From Skermanella rosea (GTDB lineage Bacteria; Pseudomonadota; Alphaproteobacteria; Azospirillales; Azospirillaceae): DNA of 64,000 nt. Below, piece after piece: positions 1 through 10,668 of the stretch. The notes beneath the pieces were generated by a model. That model saw nothing but the letters and a program-made list of their open reading frames with translations. It was not told the DNA's origin and did not search any database. The stretch lies in NCBI RefSeq assembly GCF_016806835.2, contig NZ_CP086111.1:1933001-1997000 (forward strand), read 5' to 3'. The stretch's first letter is position 1, and each line of letters starts with the position of its first letter. A program made the position numbers and the translations under genes.

Positions 1-73
1 TGGGCGGAGATTAGCGTCGGCCCGTTCGCTCTTCCGTGTTTGGTATCGTGTGTCGCTGTAGGGGGTTTTTCAG

Positions 74-568
74 ATGCGTTTGAAGGTTCTGAGCCTGTTG
101 GCTGCGGTAGTGCTGGTCGCCGCGTGCGAATCCACGCCGCAAGACGCCGGCTCGGCCGGTGCCGGTGGTGGGGCTACCGCCGGTGCGGCTCCGGTCCGGA
201 CTGGTCCGGCTCCGGGCACACAGGAGGACCTGGTCGTCAATGTCGGCGACCGTGTGTTCTTCGGTTATGACAAGTTCGACCTGACTCCGGAGGCCCGGGC
301 AACCCTGGACCGTCAGGCCGCTTGGCTGAACCAGTATCCGCGCGTCACCGTGACCGTCGAAGGTCACGCCGACGAGCGCGGCACCCGCGAGTACAACATC
401 GCGTTGGGCGAGCGTCGCGCCAACTCGGTGCGCAACTACCTGCTGGCGCGTGGCGTCGATGCCAACCGCATCGCCACCACCAGCTACGGCAAGGAACGTC
501 CGGCCGTCCTCGGTTCCAACGAGGCCGCCTGGGCGCAGAACCGCCGTGGCGTGACCACCGTCAACTAA
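74..568 (+). CDS. pal: Peptidoglycan-associated lipoprotein Pal
   Basis: Outer-membrane lipoprotein of the Tol-Pal system, which tethers the outer membrane to peptidoglycan during division. The 164-aa product starts with a hydrophobic signal ending in the lipobox LVAAC, so Cys18 should be lipidated. The next residue is Glu, not the inner-membrane-retention Asp. A Gly/Ala/Pro-rich linker follows to about residue 50, then an OmpA-like peptidoglycan-binding domain with the typical VEGHADERGTREYN and GERRANSV motifs. Length fits the family. The ATG is the only start that gives a complete signal peptide. A strong terminator follows, so pal probably ends a tolQRAB-pal transcript that begins left of the window (not visible). 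Confidence 0.97.
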   Translation: MRLKVLSLLAAVVLVAACESTPQDAGSAGAGGGATAGAAPVRTGPAPGTQEDLVVNVGDRVFFGYDKFDLTPEARATLDRQAAWLNQYPRVTVTVEGHADERGTREYNIALGERRANSVRNYLLARGVDANRIATTSYGKERPAVLGSNEAAWAQNRRGVTTVN

Positions 569-616
569 GCTGACGGCGGACACGGCAGCAGCGGATGCAA
601 GCCCGCTGACGAATGG

Positions 617-670
617 GGCGCCACACCCAGCGGTTCCTGAACGGGCCGCCGGGTGTGGCGCCTTATTTTT
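617..670 (+). terminator. Rho-independent terminator after pal
   Basis: A perfect 12-bp stem (GGCGCCACACCC at 617-628 with GGGTGTGGCGCC at 651-662, 22-nt loop) is followed at once by TTATTTTT. It lies 49 nt after the pal stop and separates pal from cpoB, so the two are probably transcribed separately although they act in one system. Confidence 0.88.
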
Positions 671-805
671 GCCTCCGGTTTCGGGTAAGGCGCGGAAATC
701 CGCCCCGCATGCGGGGGGAGGGCGCCGCCCTGGCCGGCCGGCAGCCAAACAGACACTTTTGACGCAGCGGCAGGGACGGCCGGGTCCGATCAGGTTCGGG
801 GAACA

Positions 806-1789
806 ATGATGGCGGTAGAGGCGATGGTTCGAGCGACAGGTAAACGGTTGACCGAAGGGTGCGGCGGAGCCGCGCTGCTTGCCGGCGCCAAGCCGGCCGG
901 TTTCATGCTGACCGGCCTCATGCTGACGGGCCTGATGCTATGGTCCGGGCCGGCGTCGGCGCAGGCCGATATCAACATCCAGAACCGGCTGAACCGGCTG
1001 GAGAACGAAATCCAGACCCTCAACAGGCAGGTATACCGCGGCGGCACGGCGCCGGCCGGATCGTCCGCGGCGCCCGTGCCCGGGGGAGCGGGCGTCCCGC
1101 CCAGCCTCGCGGCCGACTTCGAAGTCCGGCTGTCGCGCCTGGAAAGCGAGCTTCAGACCCTGACCGGCAAGTACGAGGAAGCCACGTTCGGCATCACCCA
1201 GGCGCGGGAGCGGCTGGACAAGCTGGCATCCGACCTGGACTACCGGCTGAGCGAGATCGAGAGCAAGCTGAACGCCGAGCCGGCCGATCCCCAGGCCGCC
1301 GCCCCGGCCGCGAAGGCGCAGAGTCAGACCGCCGCGGCGCCGCCGAAACCGGCCCCGCAGCAGCCCCAGCAGCAGGTCACCGCCGCGGCGCGCCTGCCGG
1401 CCGGCTCGGCGCAGGAGCAGTACAATTACGCTTTCGGCCTGCTCCGCGCCGCCGACTACGCCAATGCCGAGGCGGCCCTGGGGCAGTTCGTCAAGAACCA
1501 CCCCGACAGCCCGCTGACCGGCAACGCCCAGTACTGGCTGGCCGAGACCTATTACGTCCGCGGCAAGTACAGCGACGCCGCCGTGGCGTTCGCCGAGGGA
1601 TACCAGAAGTACCCAAAGGGTTCGAAGGCCGCCGACAACCTCCTGAAGCTGGGCATGTCCCTGGGGCAGTTGAACCAGAAGAAGGAGGCCTGCGTCACCT
1701 TCCAGCAGCTCAACTCGGAATTCCCCGACGCTCCGGCGACGATCAAGCGTCGTGCCGACCAGGAACGAGGCCGGCTGAACTGCTCGTGA
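806..1789 (+). CDS. cpoB: Cell division coordinator CpoB (YbgF)
   Basis: Periplasmic partner of the Tol-Pal system that links peptidoglycan synthesis to outer-membrane constriction. The 327-aa product has an N-terminal hydrophobic segment with a near-tandem MLTGLMLTGLML stretch and a likely signal-peptidase site at ASA-Q. A trimerisation coiled coil (IQNRLNRLENEIQTLNRQV) follows, then a second coiled coil near residues 110-150, a Pro/Ala/Gln-rich linker, and three C-terminal TPR-like repeats from about residue 205 (YNYAFGLLRAADYANAEAAL; NAQYWLAETYYVRGKYSDAA). The start is ambiguous: two consecutive ATGs lie at 806 and 809, and internal Met codons could give a shorter signal. tilS begins 7 nt after the stop, implying one transcript. 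Confidence 0.93.
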   Translation: MMAVEAMVRATGKRLTEGCGGAALLAGAKPAGFMLTGLMLTGLMLWSGPASAQADINIQNRLNRLENEIQTLNRQVYRGGTAPAGSSAAPVPGGAGVPPSLAADFEVRLSRLESELQTLTGKYEEATFGITQARERLDKLASDLDYRLSEIESKLNAEPADPQAAAPAAKAQSQTAAAPPKPAPQQPQQQVTAAARLPAGSAQEQYNYAFGLLRAADYANAEAALGQFVKNHPDSPLTGNAQYWLAETYYVRGKYSDAAVAFAEGYQKYPKGSKAADNLLKLGMSLGQLNQKKEACVTFQQLNSEFPDAPATIKRRADQERGRLNCS

Positions 1790-1796
1790 GCCCGGG

Positions 1797-3107
1797 ATGA
1801 CCCGGGATCTCGTCGGCGACTTCTTCGATCTGATGGACCGCCTGGGACCGTTCGAACCGCGGCCCCGAGTCGCGGTCGGAGTGTCCGGCGGATCCGACAG
1901 CCTGGCGCTCTGCATCCTGATGAAGGCTTGGGCGGACCGGGTCGGCGGATCCCTGCTGGCCCTGACGGTCGATCATGGCCTGCGACATGATGCCGCAGCT
2001 GAGGCCGCCCAGGTCGGCGCCTGGCTCGCCGCCCGGGGCATCGACCATCACGTGCTCCGGTGGGGCGGGATCAAACCGTCCGCCGGCATCCAGGCGGCCG
2101 CGCGCGAGGCCCGCCATCGGCTCCTCGCGGAGCGCTGCCGCTCCGAAGGCATCCTGCACCTGGCGCTGGCGCATCATCTGGAGGACCAGGCCGAAACGGT
2201 CCTCCTGCGCTTCGCCAAGGGAAGCGGCCCGGACGGCCTGGCCGGCATGGCGCCGCTGCGGGAGAGCGGGCCCGTGCGGATCCTGCGCCCGCTGCTCGGC
2301 CTGTCGCGATCGCGCCTGAAGGACCTCCTGGAGGCGGCGGGCCAACCCTGGATCGAGGACCCGTCCAACCGGTCCGCCGCCTACGCGCGGGCACGGCTGC
2401 GCTCCATGGCCGACACGCTCGCGGGGGAGGGCTGGACGCCGGCCCATGCCGCCGACACGGCGCGCCGGGCCGGAAGGTCCCGCTCGGCGCTGGAGGCCGC
2501 GACGGCGCAATTGCTCGGACGGGCGGCCGAGGTCTGGCCGGAGGGATGCGTCCTCCTGCGGCCCGAGCCGATCCGGGCCGCTCCCGACGACCTCGCCCTG
2601 CGCGCCCTGGGCCGCTGCCTCGCTTCGGTCGGCGGCGCCCGCTACCGGCCCCGCAGCGAGGCGGTGGAGCGGTTCCACCGATCGCTTTCCGACGCCGCCC
2701 CGCCGCGCGGGGCGACCTTGGGCGGGTGCCGGATCATGCCCCGCGGCGATGGCAGGCTCCTGGTCGCGCGGGAGCCGCGGGCCGCGGACGAGCGCACCGT
2801 CACCGGGGGCGGGGCCGTCCTTCGCTGGGACGGGCGCTTCCTGGTGACGGTGCCGCCCGGCGTGGCCGGCACCGTGGCGGCCCTGGGTCCCCGGACGGGC
2901 GCGCTGCCGAAGCACCTGGAAAGACTTCCGGCGGTTGTGCGCGAGACCGTGCCCGTCCTGCTGCGCGAGGACGGTGTCACCGGCTTTCCGCGTTTCGATT
3001 TCGCGAACGAATTCAATATGCAGGACGAAGCGGGAACCGGGAAGTCGATCGTGGCTGTATTCGCCCCTCCGGAACCTGTGAGCGCATCCGCATTCGTAGT
3101 TGTTTAA
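1797..3107 (+). CDS. tilS: tRNA(Ile)-lysidine synthase TilS
   Basis: Cytoplasmic ATP-dependent enzyme that converts C34 of the CAU-anticodon isoleucine tRNA to lysidine, so that it reads AUA. The PP-loop motif SGGSDS is at residues 30-35 within VAVGVSGGSDSLAL, and the family motif HHLEDQAET follows. The 436-aa length matches full TilS proteins, with an N-terminal N-type ATP-pyrophosphatase domain and a less conserved C-terminal region. The gene sits 7 nt after cpoB and about 120 nt before ftsH, an order common in proteobacteria. Confidence 0.95.
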   Translation: MTRDLVGDFFDLMDRLGPFEPRPRVAVGVSGGSDSLALCILMKAWADRVGGSLLALTVDHGLRHDAAAEAAQVGAWLAARGIDHHVLRWGGIKPSAGIQAAAREARHRLLAERCRSEGILHLALAHHLEDQAETVLLRFAKGSGPDGLAGMAPLRESGPVRILRPLLGLSRSRLKDLLEAAGQPWIEDPSNRSAAYARARLRSMADTLAGEGWTPAHAADTARRAGRSRSALEAATAQLLGRAAEVWPEGCVLLRPEPIRAAPDDLALRALGRCLASVGGARYRPRSEAVERFHRSLSDAAPPRGATLGGCRIMPRGDGRLLVAREPRAADERTVTGGGAVLRWDGRFLVTVPPGVAGTVAALGPRTGALPKHLERLPAVVRETVPVLLREDGVTGFPRFDFANEFNMQDEAGTGKSIVAVFAPPEPVSASAFVVV

Positions 3108-3224
3108 AACCGGGTCGGCATTATCTAATCTGATGGACTTCCCATGTATCGGGATCAAGTGTCGAGGGCTGGCGCCCGGCGTGCATTGAAAGGCGCCGAG
3201 GTTGTCCGACGAAAGGCGTGAACC

Positions 3225-5159
<1,935 letters not shown>

Positions 5160-5225
5160 GGTCGGGAACGTGAAGGCTGATATTTGGTGGACATGATGGC
5201 TCCCATGGGAATGGAGCCGGCAACG

Positions 5226-5250
5226 AGCCCCGGGTCACTCCGGGGCTTTT
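5226..5250 (+). terminator. Rho-independent terminator after ftsH
   Basis: An 8-bp perfect stem (AGCCCCGG at 5226-5233 with CCGGGGCT at 5240-5247, loop GTCACT) runs directly into TTTT. It follows the ftsH stop by 66 nt. It lies inside the open frame upstream of folP, which argues against the farthest-upstream ATG (5184) as the folP start. Confidence 0.78.
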
Positions 5251-5279
5251 GCTTGTCGGCGGAACGGTCCGGCGCTTCC

Positions 5280-6335
5280 GTGTACCTGCGGCCGCTGGGC
5301 ATCCTCGGGCACGAGGCGGCAGGCAGAGCGGTGGAAGCCGGCACGGCGCTTCCCCTCGCGGGCGGTCCTCTGGCCTTCGGCATGGTCGAGGCGATCGCCA
5401 GGACGGAGGGCGAGGGGGCGGCCGAAGTCCGGCGCGCGGCTGGCCCGGTCGGCGAACTGGCCGGCTGGGATCCCGCCGCGGGCCTGCTCGACGCGCTGTC
5501 CCGGCCCCGGGCACCGTTCGCCGGGCTGGCGTTCGACCGGCCCGCCGTCATGGGTATCGTCAACGTCACTCCCGACAGCTTCAGCGACGGTGGCGACTTC
5601 CTGGACCATGACCGCGCCATCGCCCAGGGCACCGCGCTTCTGGAGGCCGGCGCCGACATCCTGGACGTCGGCGGCGAGTCGACGAGACCCGGAGCCGATC
5701 CGGTCCCCGCGGAAGAGGAGATTCGGCGGGTCGTTCCGGTCATCCGGCACTTCGCCGGGCGCGGCGCGGTCGTGTCGATCGACACCCGCCACGCCGCCGT
5801 CATGGCGACGGCGCTGGAGGCGGGAGCGACGATCATCAACGACGTCACGGCGCTGACCGGCGATCCCGGCAGCCTCGGCGTCGCGGCCAGGGCGCAGGCG
5901 CCGGTCGTCCTGATGCATATGCGCGGCGAGCCCCGGACCATGCAGCAGGCGCCGGAGTACGCCGACGCGCCGACCGACGTGTACGCCGACCTCGCGGACC
6001 GGGTCTCCGCCTGCCTTGCAGCCGGCATGTCCGCAGGCGATCTCTGCGTCGATCCGGGCATTGGATTCGGCAAGACGGTCGAGCACAATCTCCAGATCCT
6101 GCGCCATGCGGCGCTGTACCATGGACTGGGCGTGCCGCTGCTGATCGGGCTGTCCCGCAAGCGCTTCATCGCGTCGCTCAGCCGGGGCGAGGCACCGAAG
6201 GACCGGATGGCCGGCTCGCTGGCCGGGGCGCTGGCCGCTTTCGACCAGGGCACCCAGATCCTGCGCGTCCACGACGTCGCGGAGACCTGCCAGGCCCGGG
6301 CACTCTGGACGGGGCTGCACGTTCGGGGGAAGTGA
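5280..6335 (+). CDS. folP: Dihydropteroate synthase FolP
   Basis: Condenses 6-hydroxymethyl-dihydropterin diphosphate with p-aminobenzoate in folate synthesis; the sulfonamide target. Family motifs are MGIVNVTPDSFSDGG, GADILDVGGESTRPGA and GIGFGKTVEHN. An N-terminal extension of about 85 residues precedes the TIM barrel, as in other alphaproteobacterial FolP proteins. The frame is open from ATG 5184, but that region carries the ftsH terminator. I prefer GTG 5280 (reading VYLRPLGILG); TTG 5253 is the other option, and neither has a strong ribosome-binding site. It precedes glmM by 61 nt. Confidence 0.93.
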   Translation: MYLRPLGILGHEAAGRAVEAGTALPLAGGPLAFGMVEAIARTEGEGAAEVRRAAGPVGELAGWDPAAGLLDALSRPRAPFAGLAFDRPAVMGIVNVTPDSFSDGGDFLDHDRAIAQGTALLEAGADILDVGGESTRPGADPVPAEEEIRRVVPVIRHFAGRGAVVSIDTRHAAVMATALEAGATIINDVTALTGDPGSLGVAARAQAPVVLMHMRGEPRTMQQAPEYADAPTDVYADLADRVSACLAAGMSAGDLCVDPGIGFGKTVEHNLQILRHAALYHGLGVPLLIGLSRKRFIASLSRGEAPKDRMAGSLAGALAAFDQGTQILRVHDVAETCQARALWTGLHVRGK

Positions 6336-6396
6336 GGCCCGGCCCTTGGCTGTTGCCGGACTTTCCGGTTAAGTACGGCATGACTGTTCGAGAGGA

Positions 6397-7770
6397 ATGA
6401 TGACGCGAAAACTGTTTGGCACCGACGGCATCCGCGGCACCGCCAACATCGAGCCGATGACCGCGGAGACCGCCCTCAAGGTCGCCATGGCGACGGCGGT
6501 CCAGTTCCATCGGGGCGATCACCGGCACTTGGCGGTGATCGGGAAGGACACCCGCCTGTCCGGCTACATGCTGGAGCCGGCCCTGACCGCCGGGCTGATC
6601 GCCATGGGCATGGACGTCGTGCTGGTCGGGCCGATGCCCACGCCGGCGGTCGCGATGCTGACCAGGAGCCTGCGCGCCGACCTCGGCATCATGATCTCGG
6701 CATCCCACAATCCGTTCCAGGACAACGGCATCAAGCTGTTCGGCCCCGACGGCTACAAGCTGTCCGACGAGGTCGAGGCGGAAATCGAGGGCCGGCTGGC
6801 CGATCCCCTGGGCTCGTCGCTGGTCAAGCCGGCGGCGCTGGGCCGGGCGAGCCGGCTGGAGGACGCCAGCGGCCGCTACATCGAGTTCGTCAAGAACACC
6901 TTCCCGCGCGGGTTGCGGCTGGACGGGCTGAAGATCGTGGTCGATTGCGCCCACGGCGCCGCCTACAAGGTGGCGCCCAAGGTCCTGTGGGAGCTCGGGG
7001 CGGAGGTCGTCTCGGTCGGCGTCAAGCCGGACGGCATCAACATCAACCGCCAGTGCGGCGCCACCGCCCCCCAGATGCTCCAGAGCGAGGTGGTCGCCAA
7101 CGGCGCCGACCTGGGCATCGCGCTCGACGGCGATGCCGACCGGCTGATCCTGGTGGACGAGAAGGGCCGGCAGATCGACGGCGACCAGGTGATGGGACTG
7201 GTCGGGCGGTCCTGGTGCGAGTCGGGCAAGCTCAAGGGCAACGGCGTGGTCGCCACGGTGATGTCCAACCTGGGCCTGGAGCGTTCGCTGAAGGGGCTCG
7301 GCCTGGAGCTCGTGCGGACCCCGGTCGGCGACCGCTACGTGGTCGAGCACATGCGCGAGCACGGCTTCAATGTCGGCGGCGAACAGTCCGGCCATATCGT
7401 GCTGAGCGACTACGGCACGACCGGCGACGGGCTGGTCGCGGCGCTCCAGGTCCTGGCCGTGATCCAGGAGAGCGGCCGGCGCGTCAGCGACGTCTGCCGG
7501 GTGTTCGAGCCGGTTCCGCAGTTGCTGAAGAATGTCCGGTTCGAAGGCGACGCGGCCCCGCTGGAGGACGGGCAGGTGAAGGCGGCGATCCGGGACGGCG
7601 AGGCCCGGCTGAGCGGCTCGGGCCGGTTGCTGATCCGCAAGTCCGGGACCGAGCCCGTGATCCGCGTGATGGCGGAAGGCGACGATGAAACCTTGGTGAA
7701 TGCCGTCGTCGGGGATATCGTTCAGCGGATCCAGGAAGCGGCGATACGGCAACAGGAAGCGGCGGAATGA
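6397..7770 (+). CDS. glmM: Phosphoglucosamine mutase GlmM
   Basis: Interconverts glucosamine-6-phosphate and glucosamine-1-phosphate on the route to UDP-GlcNAc for peptidoglycan and LPS. The N-terminus [10 protein letters not shown], the active-site loop [14 protein letters not shown] with the phosphoserine at about residue 102-103, the metal loop ALDGDADR and the C-terminal phosphate-binding [12 protein letters not shown] are all intact. Length (457 aa) is typical. Two ATGs lie in tandem (6397 and 6400); the GAGAGG ribosome site fits the second slightly better. Its stop overlaps the thiD start by 4 nt (ATGA), so the two are translationally coupled. Confidence 0.98.
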   Translation: MMTRKLFGTDGIRGTANIEPMTAETALKVAMATAVQFHRGDHRHLAVIGKDTRLSGYMLEPALTAGLIAMGMDVVLVGPMPTPAVAMLTRSLRADLGIMISASHNPFQDNGIKLFGPDGYKLSDEVEAEIEGRLADPLGSSLVKPAALGRASRLEDASGRYIEFVKNTFPRGLRLDGLKIVVDCAHGAAYKVAPKVLWELGAEVVSVGVKPDGININRQCGATAPQMLQSEVVANGADLGIALDGDADRLILVDEKGRQIDGDQVMGLVGRSWCESGKLKGNGVVATVMSNLGLERSLKGLGLELVRTPVGDRYVVEHMREHGFNVGGEQSGHIVLSDYGTTGDGLVAALQVLAVIQESGRRVSDVCRVFEPVPQLLKNVRFEGDAAPLEDGQVKAAIRDGEARLSGSGRLLIRKSGTEPVIRVMAEGDDETLVNAVVGDIVQRIQEAAIRQQEAAE

Positions 7771-8567
7771 GGGGAAGGGTCTTGATCGTCGCCGGCTCCG
7801 ACAGCGGAGGCGGCGCCGGTATCCAGGGCGACATCAAGACGGTGACGGCGCTGACGGGCTATGCCGCGACCGCCATCACCGCGCTGACGGCACAGAACAC
7901 CCTGGGCGTGTTCGGCATCCATCCGGTGCCGGTGGAGTTCATCGCCCAGCAGATGCGGCTGGTCCTGGAGGATATCGGGGCCGACGCGATCAAGACGGGC
8001 ATGCTCCACAGCGGGGAGGTGATCGACACGGTCGCCGACGTGCTGGAAGAACTCGGCGGCGACATCCCGCTGGTGGTCGATCCGGTGATGGTCGCGAAGG
8101 GCGGGGCCATGCTGCTCGACCCCGACGCCAGCCACGCGCTCCAGCGCCGGCTGCTGCCGCGGGCGGACGTGATCACGCCCAACATCCCGGAAGCCCAGGT
8201 GCTGAGCGGCCTGGAGATCCTGGACCTGGACGACATGCGCCACGCGGCCACCCTGATGCTCAGCTACGGCCCCAAGGCCGTGCTCTTGAAGGGCGGCCAC
8301 ATGGAAGGCGAGACCGTCACCGACCTGCTGCTGACCAACGACGGGGAGGAGGTCTTCACCTCCCGCCGGATCGATACCCCGCATACCCACGGTACCGGCT
8401 GTACGCTGGCCTCCGCGATCGCGACCGGCCTCGCCCAGCGGCTGACCCTGCCGGAGGCGGTCGCCCGCGCCCGCAACTATGTGGACCAGGCGATCCGGCA
8501 GGCCCCCGGCTACGGCGCCGGGCACGGCCCGCTGAACCACGCCTGGACCGTCGCCGACGGGTTCTGA
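7767..8567 (+). CDS. thiD: Hydroxymethylpyrimidine/phosphomethylpyrimidine kinase ThiD
   Basis: Ribokinase-fold kinase that phosphorylates HMP and HMP-phosphate to HMP-diphosphate for thiamine synthesis. It opens with [21 protein letters not shown], has the substrate-site segment DPVMVAKGG, and ends with the anion-hole motif [12 protein letters not shown]. Length (266 aa) is usual. It overlaps glmM by 4 nt and no other thiamine gene is nearby. Downstream is a 351-nt gap filled by hairpin repeats before the convergent mocR-type gene. Confidence 0.96.
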   Translation: MRGRVLIVAGSDSGGGAGIQGDIKTVTALTGYAATAITALTAQNTLGVFGIHPVPVEFIAQQMRLVLEDIGADAIKTGMLHSGEVIDTVADVLEELGGDIPLVVDPVMVAKGGAMLLDPDASHALQRRLLPRADVITPNIPEAQVLSGLEILDLDDMRHAATLMLSYGPKAVLLKGGHMEGETVTDLLLTNDGEEVFTSRRIDTPHTHGTGCTLASAIATGLAQRLTLPEAVARARNYVDQAIRQAPGYGAGHGPLNHAWTVADGF

Positions 8568-8664
8568 TGCTGTCGGCATCCGTGGATGATTGGACCTGAA
8601 GCGATACATAATCAGGTTGAACCGCTTCGGTCTTCGTGGCCGGCCGTTCCACTCGGCGCACTAT

Positions 8665-8748
8665 GTTGCGCCATGGGCGCAACCTACGGCTCGATGCAGG
8701 GCGGAGGTGATGCGGACCGGCGATCGTAGGTTGCGCCCATGGCGCAAC
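8665..8748. repeat. REP-like inverted hairpin pair, family A, copy 1
   Basis: Two perfect 24-nt inverted arms (8665-8688 and 8725-8748) flank a 36-nt spacer. The right arm reads CGTAGG followed by the small hairpin TTGCGCC-CAT-GGCGCAA, so each arm is a hairpin with a GTAG foot and the two arms face each other. The second copy (57197-57284) has the same layout and a similar 36-nt spacer. The element lies between convergent thiD and the mocR-type gene. Confidence 0.85.
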
Positions 8749-8835
8749 GCAACGGATCAGCTGCCCCAGGGCGGATCGACCTGATCGAGCGCAGCTCCAG
8801 TGGTGCTGCACAGAGGTTCTGACGAGTCCTGTGGA

Positions 8836-8878
8836 GCGTTGACGCAGGGTGTTGGCCTTCTGCCGAGGCTGACCTCGA
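8836..8878 (-). repeat. Degenerate single arm of REP-like family B
   Basis: Read on the minus strand, this stretch aligns with the left arm of the family B element at 25866 after point changes and a gap of about 7 nt. The strongest shared block is CACCCTGCGTCAACG. It has no matching second arm. With the family A pair it makes up most of the 351-nt space between thiD and the mocR-type gene; I see nothing else there. Confidence 0.6.
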
Positions 8879-8918
8879 TTCTACCGGACGGTCACGGACG
8901 GGCCATGGCAAAGGCCGG

Positions 8919-10325
8919 TCACACCATCGAAACCGTCGCGCCGACGGGGCTGCACAGCAGGTCGGCGATGACCTCCAGCCCGTGGCGCACGTCCTCGCGC
9001 CGGGCCGGCATGGACAGGCCGACGCGGACCGCGTGCGGGGCGGCGCCCCGGCCGACCATGAAGACGTCGGCCCCGGTCAGGATGATGCCCCGGCTGCGGG
9101 TCTCGGCCACGAAGTCCTCCCGCCGCCAGGGATCTGGAAGCTTGAGCCAGAGATGCTGCCCGACCGAAGGCACCGCGACGGCCGGGCCGTCGCGCAGGAT
9201 TTCCGCCGCCAAGGCGTGGCGCGCGCGGCATTCCCGGCACTGGGTCTCGGCGAAGCGGTCGGCGCTGCCGTCCTCGATCCAGCGGGTCGCCAGCTCGCCC
9301 ATCAGGGGCGGCACCGCGTAGTTCAGCGCGCGCATCGTGGCCTCCAGGCGCGGCATCAGCCGGGACGGCGCCACCAGGTAGCCGATCCGGAGGCCCGGCG
9401 CGATGCTCTTGGACAGGCTGCTGATGTGCAGCGTGATGTCGGGCGCCAGGACCTGGATCGGCGGCGGCCCGTCCGGCACCAGGAAGCCGAAGACGTCGTC
9501 CTCCACGATGGTGACGTCGTATTTCCGCGCGATCTCGATGATCCGCCGCCGCCGCTCCGTCGGCATGATCGCCGTCGTCGGGTTGTGCAGGGTCGGCACG
9601 GTGTAGAGCGCCTTGGGCGCCGACTGCCGGCAGGCCGATTCGAACGCGTCGGGCAGCAGCCCGTCTTCGTCCATGGCAAGCCCCTCCAGCCGCAGCCCGA
9701 GGGTGGCCGTGAGCGCCTTCATGCCGAAATAGGTCAGCCGCTCCGTCAGGATCAGGTCGCCCGGCCGGGTGACCGTCGTGAAGGCGATGGCCATGCCGTT
9801 CTGCGCGCCGCTGGTGACCAGCACGTTCTCCGGCCCGACCGAAACCTGGTGCCGGGCCAGCCAGCGGGATCCGGCCTCCCGGTGGGCGGGCAGCCCGCCG
9901 TGGGGCGGGTAGTTGAGCATGTCGGCGAACCCGGCCGGATCCTTCATGCCGGAGAGCAGGGCGGCCAGGGCTTCCGCGACCCCGGCGGCGCTGGGCGTGC
10001 AGAGCGACAGGTCGACCACCGCCGGCGTGTCGCCGGGCGGTGGCGGCAGCTGCGGCCACTCGTCTCCGGCGCTCCGCACGGTCCCCGCCTTCACGTAGGT
10101 GCCCCGGCCGACCTCTCCCCCGATCAGGCCGCGCCGCTCGGCCTCGGCATAGGCGCGCGTGATCGTGCCGACCGTGACCTTGAGATGGTAGGCCAGGTCG
10201 CGGTGGGTCGGCAGGCGCTCGCCGACGGGAAGCCGGCCGGCGGCGATGTCCGCGGCCAGCGCGTCGGCGATGGCCCGGTAGCGCGGACCCGGGTAGCGGT
10301 CGAGATCGGGGATCCAAGTTGTCAT
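8919..10325 (-). CDS. MocR-type regulator (GntR HTH fused to aminotransferase-like domain)
   Basis: Probable PLP-responsive transcription factor. The N-terminal winged helix (about residues 12-80, including RLPTHRDLAYHLKVTVGTITRAYAEAERRGLI) is of GntR type. It joins a fold-type-I aminotransferase domain with VTSGAQNGMAIAF, VEDDVFGFL and a PLP-lysine region SSLSKSIAPGLRIGY. The 468-aa size is typical of MocR/PdxR proteins. ATG 10325 gives MTTWIPDLDRYPGPRYRAIA; the frame is open for about 100 codons further upstream but reads as non-coding. It diverges from the DUF1127-GNAT-PhzF run, which it may regulate (inference). Confidence 0.92.
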   Translation of the reverse strand: MTTWIPDLDRYPGPRYRAIADALAADIAAGRLPVGERLPTHRDLAYHLKVTVGTITRAYAEAERRGLIGGEVGRGTYVKAGTVRSAGDEWPQLPPPPGDTPAVVDLSLCTPSAAGVAEALAALLSGMKDPAGFADMLNYPPHGGLPAHREAGSRWLARHQVSVGPENVLVTSGAQNGMAIAFTTVTRPGDLILTERLTYFGMKALTATLGLRLEGLAMDEDGLLPDAFESACRQSAPKALYTVPTLHNPTTAIMPTERRRRIIEIARKYDVTIVEDDVFGFLVPDGPPPIQVLAPDITLHISSLSKSIAPGLRIGYLVAPSRLMPRLEATMRALNYAVPPLMGELATRWIEDGSADRFAETQCRECRARHALAAEILRDGPAVAVPSVGQHLWLKLPDPWRREDFVAETRSRGIILTGADVFMVGRGAAPHAVRVGLSMPARREDVRHGLEVIADLLCSPVGATVSMV

Positions 10326-10330
10326 GGTGA

Positions 10331-10344
10331 CAATGTATTCATTG
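10331..10344. promoter_or_regulatory. Inverted repeat at the mocR-type gene start
   Basis: CAATG-TATT-CATTG lies 6 to 19 nt upstream of the proposed ATG of the regulator gene, where a ribosome-binding site would be expected and none is seen. The position suits autoregulation. The functional reading is inference. Confidence 0.35.
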
Positions 10345-10414
10345 ACCCTCAAGAGAAGCAAGCAATAATCGCATTGTCTCGAATGTAGCGAGGCAGAACG
10401 CCAGAGGATGGAGG

Positions 10415-10430
10415 ATTGTATGCATACAAT
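10415..10430. promoter_or_regulatory. Perfect 16-bp palindrome over the DUF1127 gene start
   Basis: ATTGTATGCATACAAT is a perfect palindrome that includes the preferred ATG (10420) of the DUF1127 gene. TTGTAT-type half sites are common in GntR-family operators, and a GntR/MocR-type regulator is encoded divergently about 90 nt away. That makes it a candidate operator, not a demonstrated one. Confidence 0.45.
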
Positions 10431-10668
10431 TGATACCGCCACACCTCCCCGCCCGGGGATGTCGGCACCGGCCGCAACGTCTCTCCGCGTCGCCGCCCGA
10501 TGGGTCCTGGCCGTCCTGTCCTCCGTCTTCGAGATCCTGATGACCTGGCATGAGAAATCCCGCCAGAGGCGCCAGCTCCTTGCGCTCAGCGACGACATGC
10601 TGAAGGATATCGGCATCAGCCGGGCCGACGCGCATTACGAGGGGAGCAAGCCGTTTTGGCGCACCTGA
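10420..10668 (+). CDS. DUF1127 domain small protein
   Basis: An 82-aa protein with the C-terminal DUF1127 signature QLLALSDDMLKDIGISRADA, an Arg-rich amphipathic helix pair found in many small proteobacterial proteins. Members have been linked to RNA binding, phosphate metabolism and stress. A weakly hydrophobic segment (RWVLAVLSSVFEILMTW) precedes it. ATG 10420 has GGAGG five bases upstream; ATG 10408 in the same frame is the alternative. Its 3' end overlaps the following GNAT gene by 13 nt, so translation is probably coupled. No specific function can be assigned. Confidence 0.85.
   Translation: MHTIDTATPPRPGMSAPAATSLRVAARWVLAVLSSVFEILMTWHEKSRQRRQLLALSDDMLKDIGISRADAHYEGSKPFWRT

Noticed and set aside
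1-73. Tail of tolB at the window start
   Set aside because: A TAG at position 12-14 could be its stop, but too little sequence is present to identify the gene.
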